Assembly (NCBI GenBank): GCA_038237925.1
Contig: JBBRYF010000009.1
Coordinates: 1 to 64,000, forward strand
Reading direction: 5' to 3'
DNA: 64,000 nt
DNA from: AC-32 sp038237925
Lineage (GTDB): Bacteria; Actinomycetota; Thermoleophilia; Gaiellales; Gaiellaceae
This document shows positions 23,616 to 33,316 of the stretch, in pieces (the first letter of the stretch is position 1; the number at the start of each line of letters is the position of its first letter). The notes beneath the pieces are model-generated. The model ran no database searches, was not told the origin of the DNA, and was given only the letters and a program-made list of their open reading frames with translations. The position numbers and the translations under genes are program-made.

Positions 23616-24838
23616 CTAGAAGTTGGAGTCCGGGTGGCCGGACTCGGTAGCGGAGCCCTGTGGCGTCGACCAGACCAACGCCTTCGCCGACGGATCGCGA
23701 TGCGTCGTCCCCGAGAGCGTCCCGAGCACGATCGTGACCGTGGTGCCACTGAGGGTCATCTGTGAGTTGGAGAAGATCGCCGTGTCCGCGTAGTCGCCGT
23801 TCGTACGGACGAGCCCGAGGCCCGTCAGGACAGAGTCATCGGACGGGTCGCGGACGGTGACGACGTCTTCGGTTCTGTTCCCCTCGATCCGGACCGTGAC
23901 GCTGGTCGTGGAGCCGTCCCAGCCGGACAGGATCAAGTCGGGGTTCACGGTGCCCGCGTACGTGAAGACGATCGCGTCGCCGGGCTCCGGCTGCCCGCGG
24001 CGGGCGCCGTTGTCGACCGTGGCCCCGGCGGCGGGTGCCGGTCGCGTGCTCGGTGGGGAGGCAGAGGAGGCGGAGGCACCGGAGGAGGCGGAGGCGGGGG
24101 CGGAGGCACCGGGGGAGGGGGAGGCGGAGGAGGCGGAGGCGGAGGCACCGGGGGAGGAGGAGGCGGAGGAGGCGGAGGCGGAGGCACCGGGGGAGGAGGA
24201 GGCGGAGGCGGAGGTGGCGGCGGCGGAGGCGGTGGCGGAGGCACCGGGGGAGGCGGAGGAGGCGGAGGCGGGGGCGGAGGCACGGGGGGAGGCGGAGGAG
24301 GCGGAGGTGGCGGTGTGCTCGAAGGAGGAGGCAGAGGCGTGGGCGGAGGCGGAGGCGGGGGCGCCGGTACCGCGGGCGCGGGGGCGCTCAGAGGCGACGT
24401 CGGCAGGTTCAGCGGCGGCGCCTGGCCTGGAAGCGGCGTGTGCGAGTTGCGGGCCCCGTTCGGCATCGTCGCCCTGTGCGCGTGGTGTCGCGCGGTGACG
24501 TAGACGACGGTCTGCTCGCGGAGCCGCTCGAGCCTGACCTCGCGCACGATTTTCGGGTCGACGATCGCGGCGGCGACCGTGGCGCCCGACGGGCCTCCGC
24601 GACGGCCGCCGGAGTCTCCCGAGCCGCTCGAGGTGCCTGCGTTGAAGAGGAAGTCGCGCATTGCGCCGTTCCCGCCGGCGGTGCTCGAGAGCTCGGCGAA
24701 GATCGGGAGCCCGATCGTCAGCCACAGCCCTAGGACGAGCGGCAGCGCGATCGCGAGCGGCGCGAACCGGGACCGTGGGATCAGTACGGCGCGAGGCGCC
24801 GGCAGCCGCCGGTTTCGGTGAGGGGTCGATCGCCGCAT
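23616..24838 (-). CDS. anchored protein with long proline tract; frame broken inside the tract
   Basis: The N-terminal frame (24838 to the tract) encodes one membrane helix near residues 27-50 (FAPLAIALPLVLGLWLTIGL) and a Gly/Ser-rich part, then about 100 residues of Pro runs split by Val. As written, this frame runs into Arg-rich nonsense and stops at 23945. A well-formed C-terminal domain (GDAIVFTYAGTVNPDLILSG to the stop at 23616) is in another frame. One extra C in a C-run, for example opposite the G-run at 24055-24058, joins both parts. This is either an assembly error in a repeat, slippage-based switching or a recent break. Function unknown; probably cell-surface. Confidence 0.6.
24055..24365 (-). 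repeat. CCN proline-codon low-complexity tract
   Basis: About 300 bases of near-continuous CCN codons (read on the minus strand), with GTG (Val) roughly every 12-20 codons. It is imperfectly periodic, prone to slippage and to assembly error. Confidence 0.85.
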
Positions 24839-24944
24839 GGAGTTGAGTCGTGCCGCAGTACTCCTTGCGTACTAAAGACGCCCGCGGCCGCGCGAGAGTC
24901 CCCCGGAACGGGGATCCCGCCCTCACCCGTCGGGGGGATCGCGA

Positions 24945-24950
24945 TACGCT
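24945..24950 (+). promoter_or_regulatory. leaderless -10-like hexamer of the carboxylase beta gene
   Basis: TACGCT lies exactly 7 bases before the GTG at 24958, favouring this start over the longer open frame from 24850. Confidence 0.45.
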
Positions 24951-24957
24951 CGTTTTC

Positions 24958-26523
24958 GTGGCCGGCGAGACCGATTCGACGCAGGCGAAGCTCCAACGCC
25001 TGCAGGAGCTTCGTGAAGCGGCGCAGCACGCGGGCAGCGAGAGCGCGGTCGAGCGCCAGCACTCGCAAGGCAAGCTGCTCGCCCGGGAGCGGGTCGAGAA
25101 GCTGCTCGACGAGGGATCGTTCGTCGAGCTCGACCGCTACGTGCGCCACCGCGAAGCCGAGTTCGGGATGCGCGAGCGACGGCCGTACGGCGACGCCGTG
25201 GTCACGGGCTACGGGACGATCTTCGGGCGCAAGGTCTTCGTCTTCTCGCAGGACTTCACGGTGTTCGGCGGGAGCCTCTCCGAGGTCTTCGCCGAGAAGA
25301 TCTGCAAGGTGATGGACCTCGCGGCCAAGTTCGGCTGCCCGGTGATCGGGATCAACGACTCCGGCGGCGCGCGGATCCAGGAGGGCGTGGTCTCGCTCGC
25401 GGGCTATGCGGAGATCTTCTGGCGCAACGTGCAGTGCTCCGGTGTCGTCCCGCAAATCAGCCTGGTCATGGGCCCGTGCGCCGGCGGCGCCGTCTACTCG
25501 CCCGCGATCACCGACTTCGTGCTGATGGTCGAGGGCAGCTCGTACATGTTCATCACCGGGCCTGACGTTGTGAAGACCGTCACCGGCGAGGAGGTCAGCT
25601 TCGAGGAGCTCGGCGGCGCGGTTACACACGCGGCCAAGTCAGGCGTCGCGCACTTCATCAGCCCCGACGAGGAAGCCTGTCTCGAGGACGCGCGCTACCT
25701 CCTGTCCTTCCTGCCGCAGAACAACGTCGACCCGCCGCCGTACGGCGAGCCGTCGGATCCGGCCGGCCGCGAGGACGAGACGCTCGACACGCTCATCCCG
25801 GACGACCCGGCGAAGCCGTACGACATGAAGGACGTGATCCGTCGAGTCGTGGACGACGGCGAGTTCCTCGAGGTGCACGAGCGCTGGGCGGAGAACCTCG
25901 TCTGCGGGTTCGCACGCTTGAATGGACATTCGATCGGCGTCCTCGGCAACCAGCCCCGGGCACTTGCCGGGGTGCTCGACATCGACTCGTCGGTGAAGGG
26001 CGCGCGCTTTGTCCGCACGTGCGACGCCTTCAACGTCCCGATCGTCACCTTCGTGGATGTGCCCGGGTTCCTGCCGGGCACCGCACAGGAGTGGGGCGGG
26101 ATCATCCGGCACGGCGCGAAGCTCCTCTACGCGTACGCAGAGGCGACGGTGCCGAAGCTCGCCGTCATCACGCGCAAGGCGTACGGCGGCGCGTACGACG
26201 TCATGAGCTCGAAGCACATCCGCGCCGACTTCAACTTCGCCTGGCCGACCGCCGAGGTGGCGGTGATGGGTCCGGAGGGCGCGGTCAACATCATCTTCCG
26301 CAAGGAACTCGAGGACGCCGACGACCCGGAGGCGAAGCGGTCGGAGCTGATCTCCGATTACAAGGATCGGTTCGCGAACCCATACGTCGCCGCCGAGCGG
26401 GGCTACGTGGACGAGGTGATCGAGCCGCGCCGGACGCGCCCAGTGCTCGCGAACGCGCTCGAGACCGCGCTGACGAAGCGCGAGCGCCGCCCGACGCGCA
26501 AGCACGGGAACATTCCGCTCTAA
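24958..26523 (+). CDS. pccB: acyl-CoA (propionyl/acetyl-CoA) carboxylase beta subunit
   Basis: The 521-residue carboxyltransferase is the AccD5/PccB type. KLLARERVEKLLDEGSFVELD opens the N-terminal half, which has the oxyanion loop GINDSGGARIQEGV and GPCAGGAVYSPAITDF. The C-terminal half has VDVPGFLPGTAQEWGGIIRHGAKLLYAYAEA and ITRKAYGGAYDVMSSK, which receives carboxybiotin. It carboxylates propionyl-CoA and/or acetyl-CoA. The matching biotin subunit and an epsilon-like protein lie at 29.7-32.2 kb, not adjacent. The residue controlling substrate choice was not assigned. Confidence 0.94.
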   Translation: MAGETDSTQAKLQRLQELREAAQHAGSESAVERQHSQGKLLARERVEKLLDEGSFVELDRYVRHREAEFGMRERRPYGDAVVTGYGTIFGRKVFVFSQDFTVFGGSLSEVFAEKICKVMDLAAKFGCPVIGINDSGGARIQEGVVSLAGYAEIFWRNVQCSGVVPQISLVMGPCAGGAVYSPAITDFVLMVEGSSYMFITGPDVVKTVTGEEVSFEELGGAVTHAAKSGVAHFISPDEEACLEDARYLLSFLPQNNVDPPPYGEPSDPAGREDETLDTLIPDDPAKPYDMKDVIRRVVDDGEFLEVHERWAENLVCGFARLNGHSIGVLGNQPRALAGVLDIDSSVKGARFVRTCDAFNVPIVTFVDVPGFLPGTAQEWGGIIRHGAKLLYAYAEATVPKLAVITRKAYGGAYDVMSSKHIRADFNFAWPTAEVAVMGPEGAVNIIFRKELEDADDPEAKRSELISDYKDRFANPYVAAERGYVDEVIEPRRTRPVLANALETALTKRERRPTRKHGNIPL

Positions 26524-26529
26524 GCCTCC

Positions 26530-28344
26530 CTAGGCGACTGCAACCACGCGGCGCTGGCGAACCGGCTCGTCCTCCGCCAGCTCGGCGGCAAGCGCTTCGA
26601 CGATCCCCGGATCGAACTGGCTGCCGGCGCAGCGTCTGAGCTCGGCGACGGCGTGATCCGGCGCGACACGTGAGCGATAGACCCGCTCCGAGGTCATGGC
26701 GTCGTAGGCATCCGCGACGAAGATGATCCGCGCGCCGAGCGGGATGCTGTCGCCGGGGAGGCCGTCCGGGTAACCGCTGCCGTCCCAGCGCTCGTGGTGG
26801 TGGAGCACCCAGTCCGCGACCGGGTCTACCCCGAGGCTCTCGAGCATCCGGAAGCCGATCTGCGGGTGGCGCTCGAGCACCATCCGCTCGGGCTCGGTCA
26901 GCGGTCCCGGCTTGCGCAGTATCTCCTCGGGGATCGCGAGCTTGCCCAGGTCGTGGAGGCTCGCGGCCAGGCGCGTCAACTCGACCTCTTCCTCCGGCAG
27001 GCCGAGGCGGCGCGCGGTGCGCGCGGCCAGGTCGGCCACCCGCTGCGAGTGGCTGCCGGTGTAGACGTCGCGCGCGTCGACGGCGCGGGCGAGGCTCGCC
27101 GCGGCGCGGAAGCGCGCTGCGCGGTCGGGGCCGCTTGCGAGCCGCTTCAGCTCGGCGAGCTCGATCACGTCGGGCCGGTAGGCGCGCACGCGGTTCTTGC
27201 CGTACTCCTTCGCCCAGTAGAGCGAGCTGTCGCCGAGCCTGATCAGCTCGTCGCGCTCGGTGGCGTGCGCCGGAGAGGTCGCCACGCCTGCGCTGACCGT
27301 GACCGAGCCGATCTGGTCGAGGTCGAGCGCGGCGATCCGCTCGACCACCGAGGCCGCCGCGGTGAACGCTGCGCTCTCGTCGTAGCCGGGGAGCAGCAGG
27401 GCGAACTCGTCGCCGCCGAGGCGGAAGGCCTCGCCCGTCTGGCGCAGGCGCGCCGCGAGCAGCGAGAGGACGCGGTCGCCGGCCGGGTGCCCGAAGCGGT
27501 CGTTGATGCGCTTGAAGTCGTCGACGTCGACGAGGCAGATGGTGAGCGGGAGACCCCGCTCGTGGGCGTGCCGCAGCTCACGCTCGAGCCGCTCGTGGAA
27601 GTGACGGTGGTTGCCCAGACCGGTGAGCGGATCGGTGAGCGCGAGCCGCATCGCCCGGAGCGCGCGCACGATCGCGCGCTGGTAGAGCTGAATCGCGAGC
27701 AGCGGGCCGACGAGCGCGACCGACAGGAAGGGCGAGCGCTGCCAGAGCACGACGAGCATCAGCGCCGCGGACGCCATCAGCGAGAACGGCACGATCGTCC
27801 AGCGCATGTTCGAGCGTGCGAGCCCGAAGAGCGAGCGCTGGGTGCTTACTGCGACGACGGCCGTGATCAGGATCAGGTTGACGCCGTACTGCGCGAAGGC
27901 GGCCGCGCCGACGCGAGCGAGCACGCCGCCGGGTCCCTCGCCGTGCAGCGGCGTCGACACCGCTCCCGCGGCGGTAGCGGCGAGGGCAAGGACGGAGACG
28001 TTGTAGGCAACGCGGATCGGCGGGCGGTGCTCGAGCAGCTGCGTGAGCGCCGGAGCCAGGAAGACCACCATCAGCCCGGCAGCCCAGCCGAAGAGCACGA
28101 TCGAAGCGACGCCGAAGACGAACGAGAGCGAGACCCCGCCCGTGTCGACGTCCTCGACCGGGACGGGGAACCGGTCGGCGAGGGTGGAGGCGCTGACGAG
28201 CGCAGCCAGGCCGAGCAGCGTGGCCGTGCTGTGCCTCGTCGTCGAGAAGGACACGGCAGCGGCGATGGCCACACCGAGGCCACCGGCGCAAACCGGTGCG
28301 AGGACCGCCAGGAGCCGCGGCGGCGGCAGGTCGCGGCGTGTCAT
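26530..28344 (-). CDS. membrane GGDEF/HD-GYP bifunctional c-di-GMP protein
   Basis: 604 residues. An N-terminal membrane region (about residues 10-225) has several helices. The GGDEF domain has LGGDEF with GGDEF at 310-314, but the RxxD inhibitory site is replaced (RQTG at 301-304). The C-terminal HD-GYP phosphodiesterase has HD at 464-465 (SLHDLGK) and HHERWDGSGYPDGL at 516-529. Both catalytic motifs look intact, so it may make and break c-di-GMP, with net output set by the sensor part. The ATG at 28344 is 7 bases after the stop of a 35-residue membrane protein, probably co-transcribed. It ends tail-to-tail with the carboxylase gene. Confidence 0.92.
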   Translation of the reverse strand: MTRRDLPPPRLLAVLAPVCAGGLGVAIAAAVSFSTTRHSTATLLGLAALVSASTLADRFPVPVEDVDTGGVSLSFVFGVASIVLFGWAAGLMVVFLAPALTQLLEHRPPIRVAYNVSVLALAATAAGAVSTPLHGEGPGGVLARVGAAAFAQYGVNLILITAVVAVSTQRSLFGLARSNMRWTIVPFSLMASAALMLVVLWQRSPFLSVALVGPLLAIQLYQRAIVRALRAMRLALTDPLTGLGNHRHFHERLERELRHAHERGLPLTICLVDVDDFKRINDRFGHPAGDRVLSLLAARLRQTGEAFRLGGDEFALLLPGYDESAAFTAAASVVERIAALDLDQIGSVTVSAGVATSPAHATERDELIRLGDSSLYWAKEYGKNRVRAYRPDVIELAELKRLASGPDRAARFRAAASLARAVDARDVYTGSHSQRVADLAARTARRLGLPEEEVELTRLAASLHDLGKLAIPEEILRKPGPLTEPERMVLERHPQIGFRMLESLGVDPVADWVLHHHERWDGSGYPDGLPGDSIPLGARIIFVADAYDAMTSERVYRSRVAPDHAVAELRRCAGSQFDPGIVEALAAELAEDEPVRQRRVVAVA

Positions 28345-28351
28345 GTTTCTG

Positions 28352-28459
28352 CTACCAGTACAGGTTGTAGGTGAGCTCGGTACCCAGGCCGGCGAGCGCG
28401 ACCAAGACGAGCGCAACGACGGCAACTATGGCGACGAGTCGCGGATTCCAATGCAGCAA
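28352..28459 (-). CDS. 35-residue single-pass membrane protein
   Basis: Too short for ordinary gene calling. The TTG at 28459 is preceded by AGGGAGG with a 6-base gap, an excellent ribosome binding site. The peptide opens MLHWNPRLV, has a hydrophobic helix (about residues 8-25, VAIVAVVALVLVALAGLG) and ends TELTYNLYW. The polar start, helix and aromatic end suggest an inserted small protein. It sits directly upstream of the GGDEF/HD-GYP gene on the same strand, so it may modulate that membrane enzyme. Function unknown. Confidence 0.65.
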   Translation of the reverse strand: MLHWNPRLVAIVAVVALVLVALAGLGTELTYNLYW

Positions 28460-28526
28460 CGTGAACCTCCCTACGGCGGCTTTCCGGATGACGCCGATTG
28501 TCGAATTCCTGCAAAGCGGCGGCAAT

Positions 28527-28551
28527 CCCCCGGAAGGGGGAGATCGTTTTT
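28527..28551. terminator. hairpin with T-run between NlpC/P60 and small membrane protein genes
   Basis: CCCCC-GGAA-GGGGG (28527-28540) is a 5-bp stem with a four-base loop. On the plus strand it is followed by T5 at 28547-28551, so it would stop plus-strand transcription. On the minus strand it lies just after the NlpC/P60 stop but without a T-run, and may be part of the small gene's leader. Confidence 0.4.
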
Positions 28552-28554
28552 CGC

Positions 28555-29619
28555 CTAGCGAACGCCGGAGAGGCCGGCTTCGGCAAGTGGGCGGCGAGCC
28601 CAGGCGAACTCCTGCCGATACCAGCCCGTGAGCGGCGTCAGCGCGACGCCCTCGCCCGAGGAGTGGATCATCCAGCCCGCGCCGAGGTAGATCCCGGTAT
28701 GGCCGATCGAGGCGGGCTTAGAGCGCGGCCCGGAGGGCCCGAAGAAGAGCACGTCTCCCGGCGCGAGCTTCGCGAAGCCGATGCGCTTCGTCCTCGGCAC
28801 CTCACCGCTCATCTGGTACGTCGTGCGGCCCTTGATCGTCGTGGCGAGCGCGGCTCCGCCCGAGTACGCCTGCAGCTTGTAGACGCGCCACACGAAGCCG
28901 GAGCAGTCGAAGCCGCCGTGGGCCTGGACGCCGAACGGCGCTTCGGCCTTCTCGCTCGTGCCGCCCCAGACGTACGGGTAGCCGACGAAACGCACGGCGG
29001 TGTTGAGAACGCGCGTCTGCCACGCACCGAGCTGGGGGAGCGCGAGAGACGCGGCAGCATCCTCGACGTTCTGCACCTCCCAGCCGTTGAAACGGAGGAT
29101 GTGGGCGACGGAGTACGCGGTCTCGGCACGGGTGGCCGGGTCGGTCGGGAGCAATTCGAGGTCATCCTGCCCCGCGGGGTGGTTCGTGCGAAGGCCGAGC
29201 AGGCGGGCGACGGTCTCGGTGCCGAACCGGGACGGGACGGTGAGGCCCGCCGCACGTGCGCCGTCGGCGAACGTCTTCGCAGCGTCTGAGAGCTCGAGCG
29301 CAGTCACGAGGCGCGCGTCGAGCTGCGAGATGGTGACGGGAGCGGACTTCGCGGCGACGGTGCCGGCGGAGTGCTTCGTCAGGCCGGCGACGAGCGTTGC
29401 GAGCTCGCCCTGGGTCAGCGTGTCGTCGGCGCGGAACGACGTGACGTTCCTCGCCATCAGGCCGTGCTTGACCACGTAACGGATTTCCGGCTGGGCCCAC
29501 GAGGGCTTGGCTGCTGCAGCGGACTTCGCAGCCCCACCGCCGCTGTCGCCGATCCGGGCGGCGGATGCGGCTGGGGCGAGGAACGCGCAGCAGAAGATGA
29601 CGGCGAGGTAGCGGCTCAT
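28555..29619 (-). CDS. secreted NlpC/P60 peptidoglycan hydrolase with SLH-like region
   Basis: 354 residues with signal peptide YLAVIFCCAFLAPAASA. An S-layer-homology-like region follows (WAQPEIRYVVKHGLMARNVTSFRADDTLTQGELATLV and a weaker second copy). The C-terminal NlpC/P60 domain has FDCSGFVWRVY with catalytic Cys, then IGHTGIYLG with catalytic His and a polar third residue. Such enzymes cut peptide stems of peptidoglycan outside the cell. The frame opens at 29685, but the ATG at 29619 gives a proper signal peptide. Confidence 0.9.
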   Translation of the reverse strand: MSRYLAVIFCCAFLAPAASAARIGDSGGGAAKSAAAAKPSWAQPEIRYVVKHGLMARNVTSFRADDTLTQGELATLVAGLTKHSAGTVAAKSAPVTISQLDARLVTALELSDAAKTFADGARAAGLTVPSRFGTETVARLLGLRTNHPAGQDDLELLPTDPATRAETAYSVAHILRFNGWEVQNVEDAAASLALPQLGAWQTRVLNTAVRFVGYPYVWGGTSEKAEAPFGVQAHGGFDCSGFVWRVYKLQAYSGGAALATTIKGRTTYQMSGEVPRTKRIGFAKLAPGDVLFFGPSGPRSKPASIGHTGIYLGAGWMIHSSGEGVALTPLTGWYRQEFAWARRPLAEAGLSGVR

Positions 29620-29654
29620 CCGCCGTTCGTATCGTCCGCGGGGCGCTCGGGCTT

Positions 29655-29660
29655 TAGGCT
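29655..29660 (+). promoter_or_regulatory. leaderless -10-like hexamer of the epsilon-like gene
   Basis: TAGGCT lies 8 bases before the GTG at 29669. Confidence 0.35.
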
Positions 29661-29668
29661 CCGGCGCG

Positions 29669-29869
29669 GTGGACGTCCGCATCACGCCCGAGCCCGAGGA
29701 TCGCGACGCCGTGCTGGCGGCGGTGCAGGCGCTACTCGCGCGCGACGCGCTACCCGCGGCTTATCGGAGCGCGTGGCGCGAGCGCGGCGTGCTCGAGAAC
29801 CTCGACGAAGACGACGATCAGGGCGAGACCGTGCGCCCGCGGAGCAGCCCCGGCGCAACCCGCGCGTAG
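29669..29869 (+). CDS. small protein resembling acyl-CoA carboxylase epsilon subunit
   Basis: 66 residues: VRITPEPEDRDAVLAAVQAL, then AAYRSAWRERG and an acidic end. The pattern of a short helix with ERDA and a later SAW is like AccE/PccE-type epsilon subunits of actinobacterial carboxylases, though similarity over so short a length is weak. The alpha subunit gene lies 0.5 kb downstream on the same strand, separated by the opposite-strand pgsA, whose 3' end it overlaps (29818-29869). GTG start with TAGGCT 8 bases upstream. Confidence 0.5.
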   Translation: MDVRITPEPEDRDAVLAAVQALLARDALPAAYRSAWRERGVLENLDEDDDQGETVRPRSSPGATRA

Positions 29870-30363
29870 TCGAGCCCCGAGAGCCACGTCAGCGCGAGCG
29901 AGACGAGGAGACCCCACCAGGCCACGTTCTCGTCCCACGCGCCTGCGGCGGCGAACCCGCCGATCGCAGCGGCCGTCGCCTGCGACCACGTCTTCAGCTT
30001 GCCGAGATCGCGCGCCTGCATGACCACTCCGCGCTCGAGCGCCGCGAGCCGCAGGCCCGAGACGAGGAACTCGCGCGCAACGATCGCCGCGACCATCCAG
30101 CCCGGGAACACGCCGCGGTCCACGAGCACGATCAGCACCGTCAGGACGAGCACCTTGTCGGCGACCGGGTCGAGCAGAGATCCGAGCGACGAGGTGTGCC
30201 CGCGCCAGCGCGCGACGCGGCCGTCGAACCAGTCCGTCGTCATCGCCGCGATGAAGACCCCGGTCGCCCACCAGTCGTGCGCGTGGAAGCTCGAGATGAA
30301 GAGCGCGACCACGACCGGGACGGCCGCGACCCGGGCGAGCGTCAACTGATCGGCGAGGCTCAT
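29818..30363 (-). CDS. pgsA: CDP-diacylglycerol-glycerol-3-phosphate 3-phosphatidyltransferase
   Basis: The 181-residue membrane enzyme has the full CDP-alcohol phosphotransferase signature DG(x2)AR(x8)G(x3)D(x3)D, seen as DGRVARWRG...GSLLDPVADK near residues 47-72. Several helices follow. PgsA makes phosphatidylglycerophosphate, the precursor of phosphatidylglycerol. Related actinobacterial enzymes make other phospholipids, but length and motif spacing fit PgsA. The ATG at 30363 has TATTCT 8 bases upstream and no ribosome binding site. The long open frame beyond it overlaps the divergent carboxylase gene and is not coding. Confidence 0.88.
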   Translation of the reverse strand: MSLADQLTLARVAAVPVVVALFISSFHAHDWWATGVFIAAMTTDWFDGRVARWRGHTSSLGSLLDPVADKVLVLTVLIVLVDRGVFPGWMVAAIVAREFLVSGLRLAALERGVVMQARDLGKLKTWSQATAAAIGGFAAAGAWDENVAWWGLLVSLALTWLSGLDYARVAPGLLRGRTVSP

Positions 30364-30370
30364 GCGCAGG

Positions 30371-30377
30371 GAGAATA
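30371..30377. promoter_or_regulatory. shared -10-like bases of divergent pgsA and carboxylase alpha genes
   Basis: Minus-strand TATTCT (30377-30372) is 8 bases before the pgsA ATG, and plus-strand GAGAAT (30371-30376) is 8 bases before the carboxylase ATG. Only 21 bases separate the two start codons. Confidence 0.35.
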
Positions 30378-30384
30378 CGGGGCA

Positions 30385-32151
<1,767 letters not shown>

Positions 32152-32158
32152 GCGCCGG

Positions 32159-32164
32159 TACACT
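32159..32164 (+). promoter_or_regulatory. leaderless -10-like hexamer of sucC
   Basis: TACACT lies 9 bases before the GTG at 32174; no ribosome binding site is present. Confidence 0.35.
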
Positions 32165-32173
32165 CGCCCGCCG

Positions 32174-33316
32174 GTGGATCTCTACGAATACCAGGGCAAG
32201 GAGCTCTTCAAGCGCTTCGGCATCCCGACATCCGAGGGGCGGCTGGCGACGACTCCCGCCGAGGTGCGCGCTGCGGCCGAGGAGATCGGCGGCCAGGTCG
32301 TCGTCAAGGCGCAGGTGCTGACGGGCGGTCGCGGCAAGGCCGGCGGCGTCAAGCTCGCGAACGATTCCGACGACGCGGAGCAGAAGGCCGAGGAGATCCT
32401 CGGCCTCGACATCAATGGCCACGTCGTGCGGAAGCTCTGGATCGAGCAGGCCTCGGAGATCGCGAAGGAGTACTACCTCTCGGTCACCTTCGACCGCGGC
32501 GCAAAGCAGGCGCTCTTCATGCTGACGAAGGAGGGGGGCGTCGAGATCGAGGAGGTCGCCGAGAAGAACCCGGACGCCCTCGCCCGCCTGCACGTCGATC
32601 CGCTCGAGGGCCACCAGCCTTACCAGGCGCGACGCCTGATCTATGCGTCCGGCATCGATGACCCCGGCGAGCAGAAGCAACTGCTCGACATCATCGGCAA
32701 GCTCTACCGCTGCTTCGTCGAGAGCGACGCGATGCTCTGCGAGGTCAACCCGCTGATCGTCACGCCCGAGGGCGAGATCCGCGCACTCGACTCGAAGTTC
32801 ACCGTCGACGACAACGCGCTCTACCGGCACCCGGACGTCGCCGAGATGCGCGACCTCGAGGCCTATCCGCCCGAGGAGCGCGCCGCGCGAGAGAAGGGCG
32901 TCACCTACGTGAAGCTCGACGGCGACGTGGGCATCCTCGGCAACGGTGCCGGGCTCGTGATGTCGACGCTCGACGTGATCGCGATCGTCGGCGGGCGTCC
33001 TGCGAACTTCTGCGACCTGGGCGGCGGTGGCGACGCACAGGGCGTGGTCGACGCGCTCGAGATCATCTCGGCCGATCCGCAGGTGCGCTCGATCCTGTTC
33101 AACATCTTCGCCGGGATCACCCGCTGCGACGTCGTGGCGCAGGGGATCCTCCAGGCGCTCTCGCAGATCTCGATCGACCACCCGATCGTCGTGCGGTTCG
33201 ACGGCACGAACGCGGAGGAGGGGCGCGCGATCCTCGCGGAGGCAGCGTCGCCCAACCTGCACGTCGAGTCGACGATGCTCGATGCGGCCCGTCGCGCGGT
33301 GGAGCTGGCGGCATGA
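32174..33316 (+). CDS. sucC: succinyl-CoA synthetase beta subunit
   Basis: The 380-residue ATP-grasp subunit starts VDLYEYQGKELFKRFGIPTSEG. VVVKAQVLTGGRGKAGGVKLA gives the nucleotide loop, LCEVNPLIVTPEGEIRALDSKF the metal site, and CDLGGGGDAQGVVDAL with NIFAGITRCDVVAQGI the C-terminal CoA-ligase part. It works with SucD to interconvert succinyl-CoA and succinate with ATP or GTP formation in the TCA cycle. The stop overlaps a methyltransferase start (ATGA) instead of sucD, an unusual order. Confidence 0.95.
   Translation: MDLYEYQGKELFKRFGIPTSEGRLATTPAEVRAAAEEIGGQVVVKAQVLTGGRGKAGGVKLANDSDDAEQKAEEILGLDINGHVVRKLWIEQASEIAKEYYLSVTFDRGAKQALFMLTKEGGVEIEEVAEKNPDALARLHVDPLEGHQPYQARRLIYASGIDDPGEQKQLLDIIGKLYRCFVESDAMLCEVNPLIVTPEGEIRALDSKFTVDDNALYRHPDVAEMRDLEAYPPEERAAREKGVTYVKLDGDVGILGNGAGLVMSTLDVIAIVGGRPANFCDLGGGGDAQGVVDALEIISADPQVRSILFNIFAGITRCDVVAQGILQALSQISIDHPIVVRFDGTNAEEGRAILAEAASPNLHVESTMLDAARRAVELAA

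Noticed and set aside
24055..24365. CRISPR or satellite repeat
   Set aside because: The tract has no constant repeat with unique spacers; it is simple proline codons in an open frame.
23616..24838. Programmed ribosomal frameshift
   Set aside because: There is no slippery heptamer with downstream structure distinct from the repeat; a base gain or loss in the C-run explains the two frames more simply.
28460..28555. c-di-GMP-I (GEMM) riboswitch
   Set aside because: The pattern of conserved bases around the two helices is not found; only generic hairpins are seen.
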